Shown here: positions 5,456 through 5,490 of the stretch, one piece after another
Layout: every line of letters starts with the position of its first letter
How positions within the stretch are numbered: the stretch's first letter is position 1
NCBI GenBank assembly: GCA_020631675.1
Contig: JAHDGT010000060.1
Span: 9,271-14,760 of the forward strand
Length of the DNA: 5,490 nucleotides
From: Bacteroidota bacterium
GTDB lineage: Bacteria > Bacteroidota > Bacteroidia > Chitinophagales > UBA2359
Direction: 5' to 3'
Program-made: the position numbers and the translations under genes
Notes under the pieces: model-generated
Databases searched by the model: none
The model's input: only the letters and a program-made list of their open reading frames with translations
What the model was told of the DNA's origin: nothing

Positions 5456-5490
5456 AAAATTCAACTCCCGACGATCCATATTTTCGTAAC

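Larger units (their letters stand above)
5271..5463 (-). repeat. Interspersed repeat, copy B (minus orientation)
   Basis: Read on the minus strand, this copy repeats the module order of copy A: CTATCCGTT (5437-5445), the stem-loop with the shared 19-base loop region (5374-5392), the 21-base block (5313-5333) and the 27-base block (5271-5297). Spacer lengths between modules differ from copy A and the spacer sequences are not alike. The word CCGTTAAAATTCA (5451-5463) matches 3700-3712 in direct rather than inverted orientation, so the outer boundary has been rearranged or is itself a dyad. A 61-codon minus-strand ORF here has no recognisable family and is not called. The remaining bases to 5490 show nothing further. 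Confidence 0.75.

Noticed and set aside
5294..5479. 61-codon minus-strand ORF in repeat copy B
   Set aside because: It lies almost wholly within the repeat, and its reading frame is not shared with copy A over a useful length.

Overview
The window looks like a chromosomal segment of a Bacteroidota bacterium, most plausibly of the Chitinophagaceae type. This is an inference. It rests on four things: no Shine-Dalgarno sequences before the genes, a bacterial 3-hydroxyanthranilate dioxygenase, AT-rich intergenic words of the form AATTTGAAAATG, and an interspersed repeat family of a style I associate with that group. No rRNA, tRNA or CRISPR array was seen.

Layout. Positions 1-452 carry no convincing gene. 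They hold a compact MITE-like element at 56-215, with near-perfect terminal inverted repeats, a TTA target duplication and an internal hairpin. Next comes a short motif repeated three times at an exact 39-base period (236-322). A plus-strand gene at 453-1811 encodes a COG1106/AAA_15-type ATPase of 452 residues, a family often linked to phage defence. Here it stands alone and has Gln in place of the Walker B catalytic Glu. It converges on a minus-strand cluster with only 6 bases between the stop codons.

The minus-strand cluster reads right to left: an Nramp-superfamily transporter (3934-5187), 3-hydroxyanthranilate 3,4-dioxygenase (3105-3620), and CinA (1818-3092). The last two are 12 bases apart and almost certainly co-transcribed. 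The dioxygenase makes the precursor of quinolinate, the entry to de novo NAD synthesis. CinA carries a nicotinamide-nucleotide amidase domain that recycles NMN. The pair therefore suggests an NAD supply unit. The transporter could supply the Fe(II) the dioxygenase needs, but its metal-site motifs are not canonical and this link is speculative.

The transporter is flanked by two copies of one interspersed repeat in opposite orientation (about 3693-3867 and 5271-5463). Both share the same modules in the same order, including a stem-loop with a conserved loop and a compensatory base-pair change, and a perfect 27-base inverted repeat. Beside each repeat lies an AT-rich hairpin. The main points for follow-up are this repeat pair, the MITE, the Walker B substitution, the altered transporter motifs and the dioxygenase-CinA operon. 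I found no clear evidence of a complete new multi-gene system.
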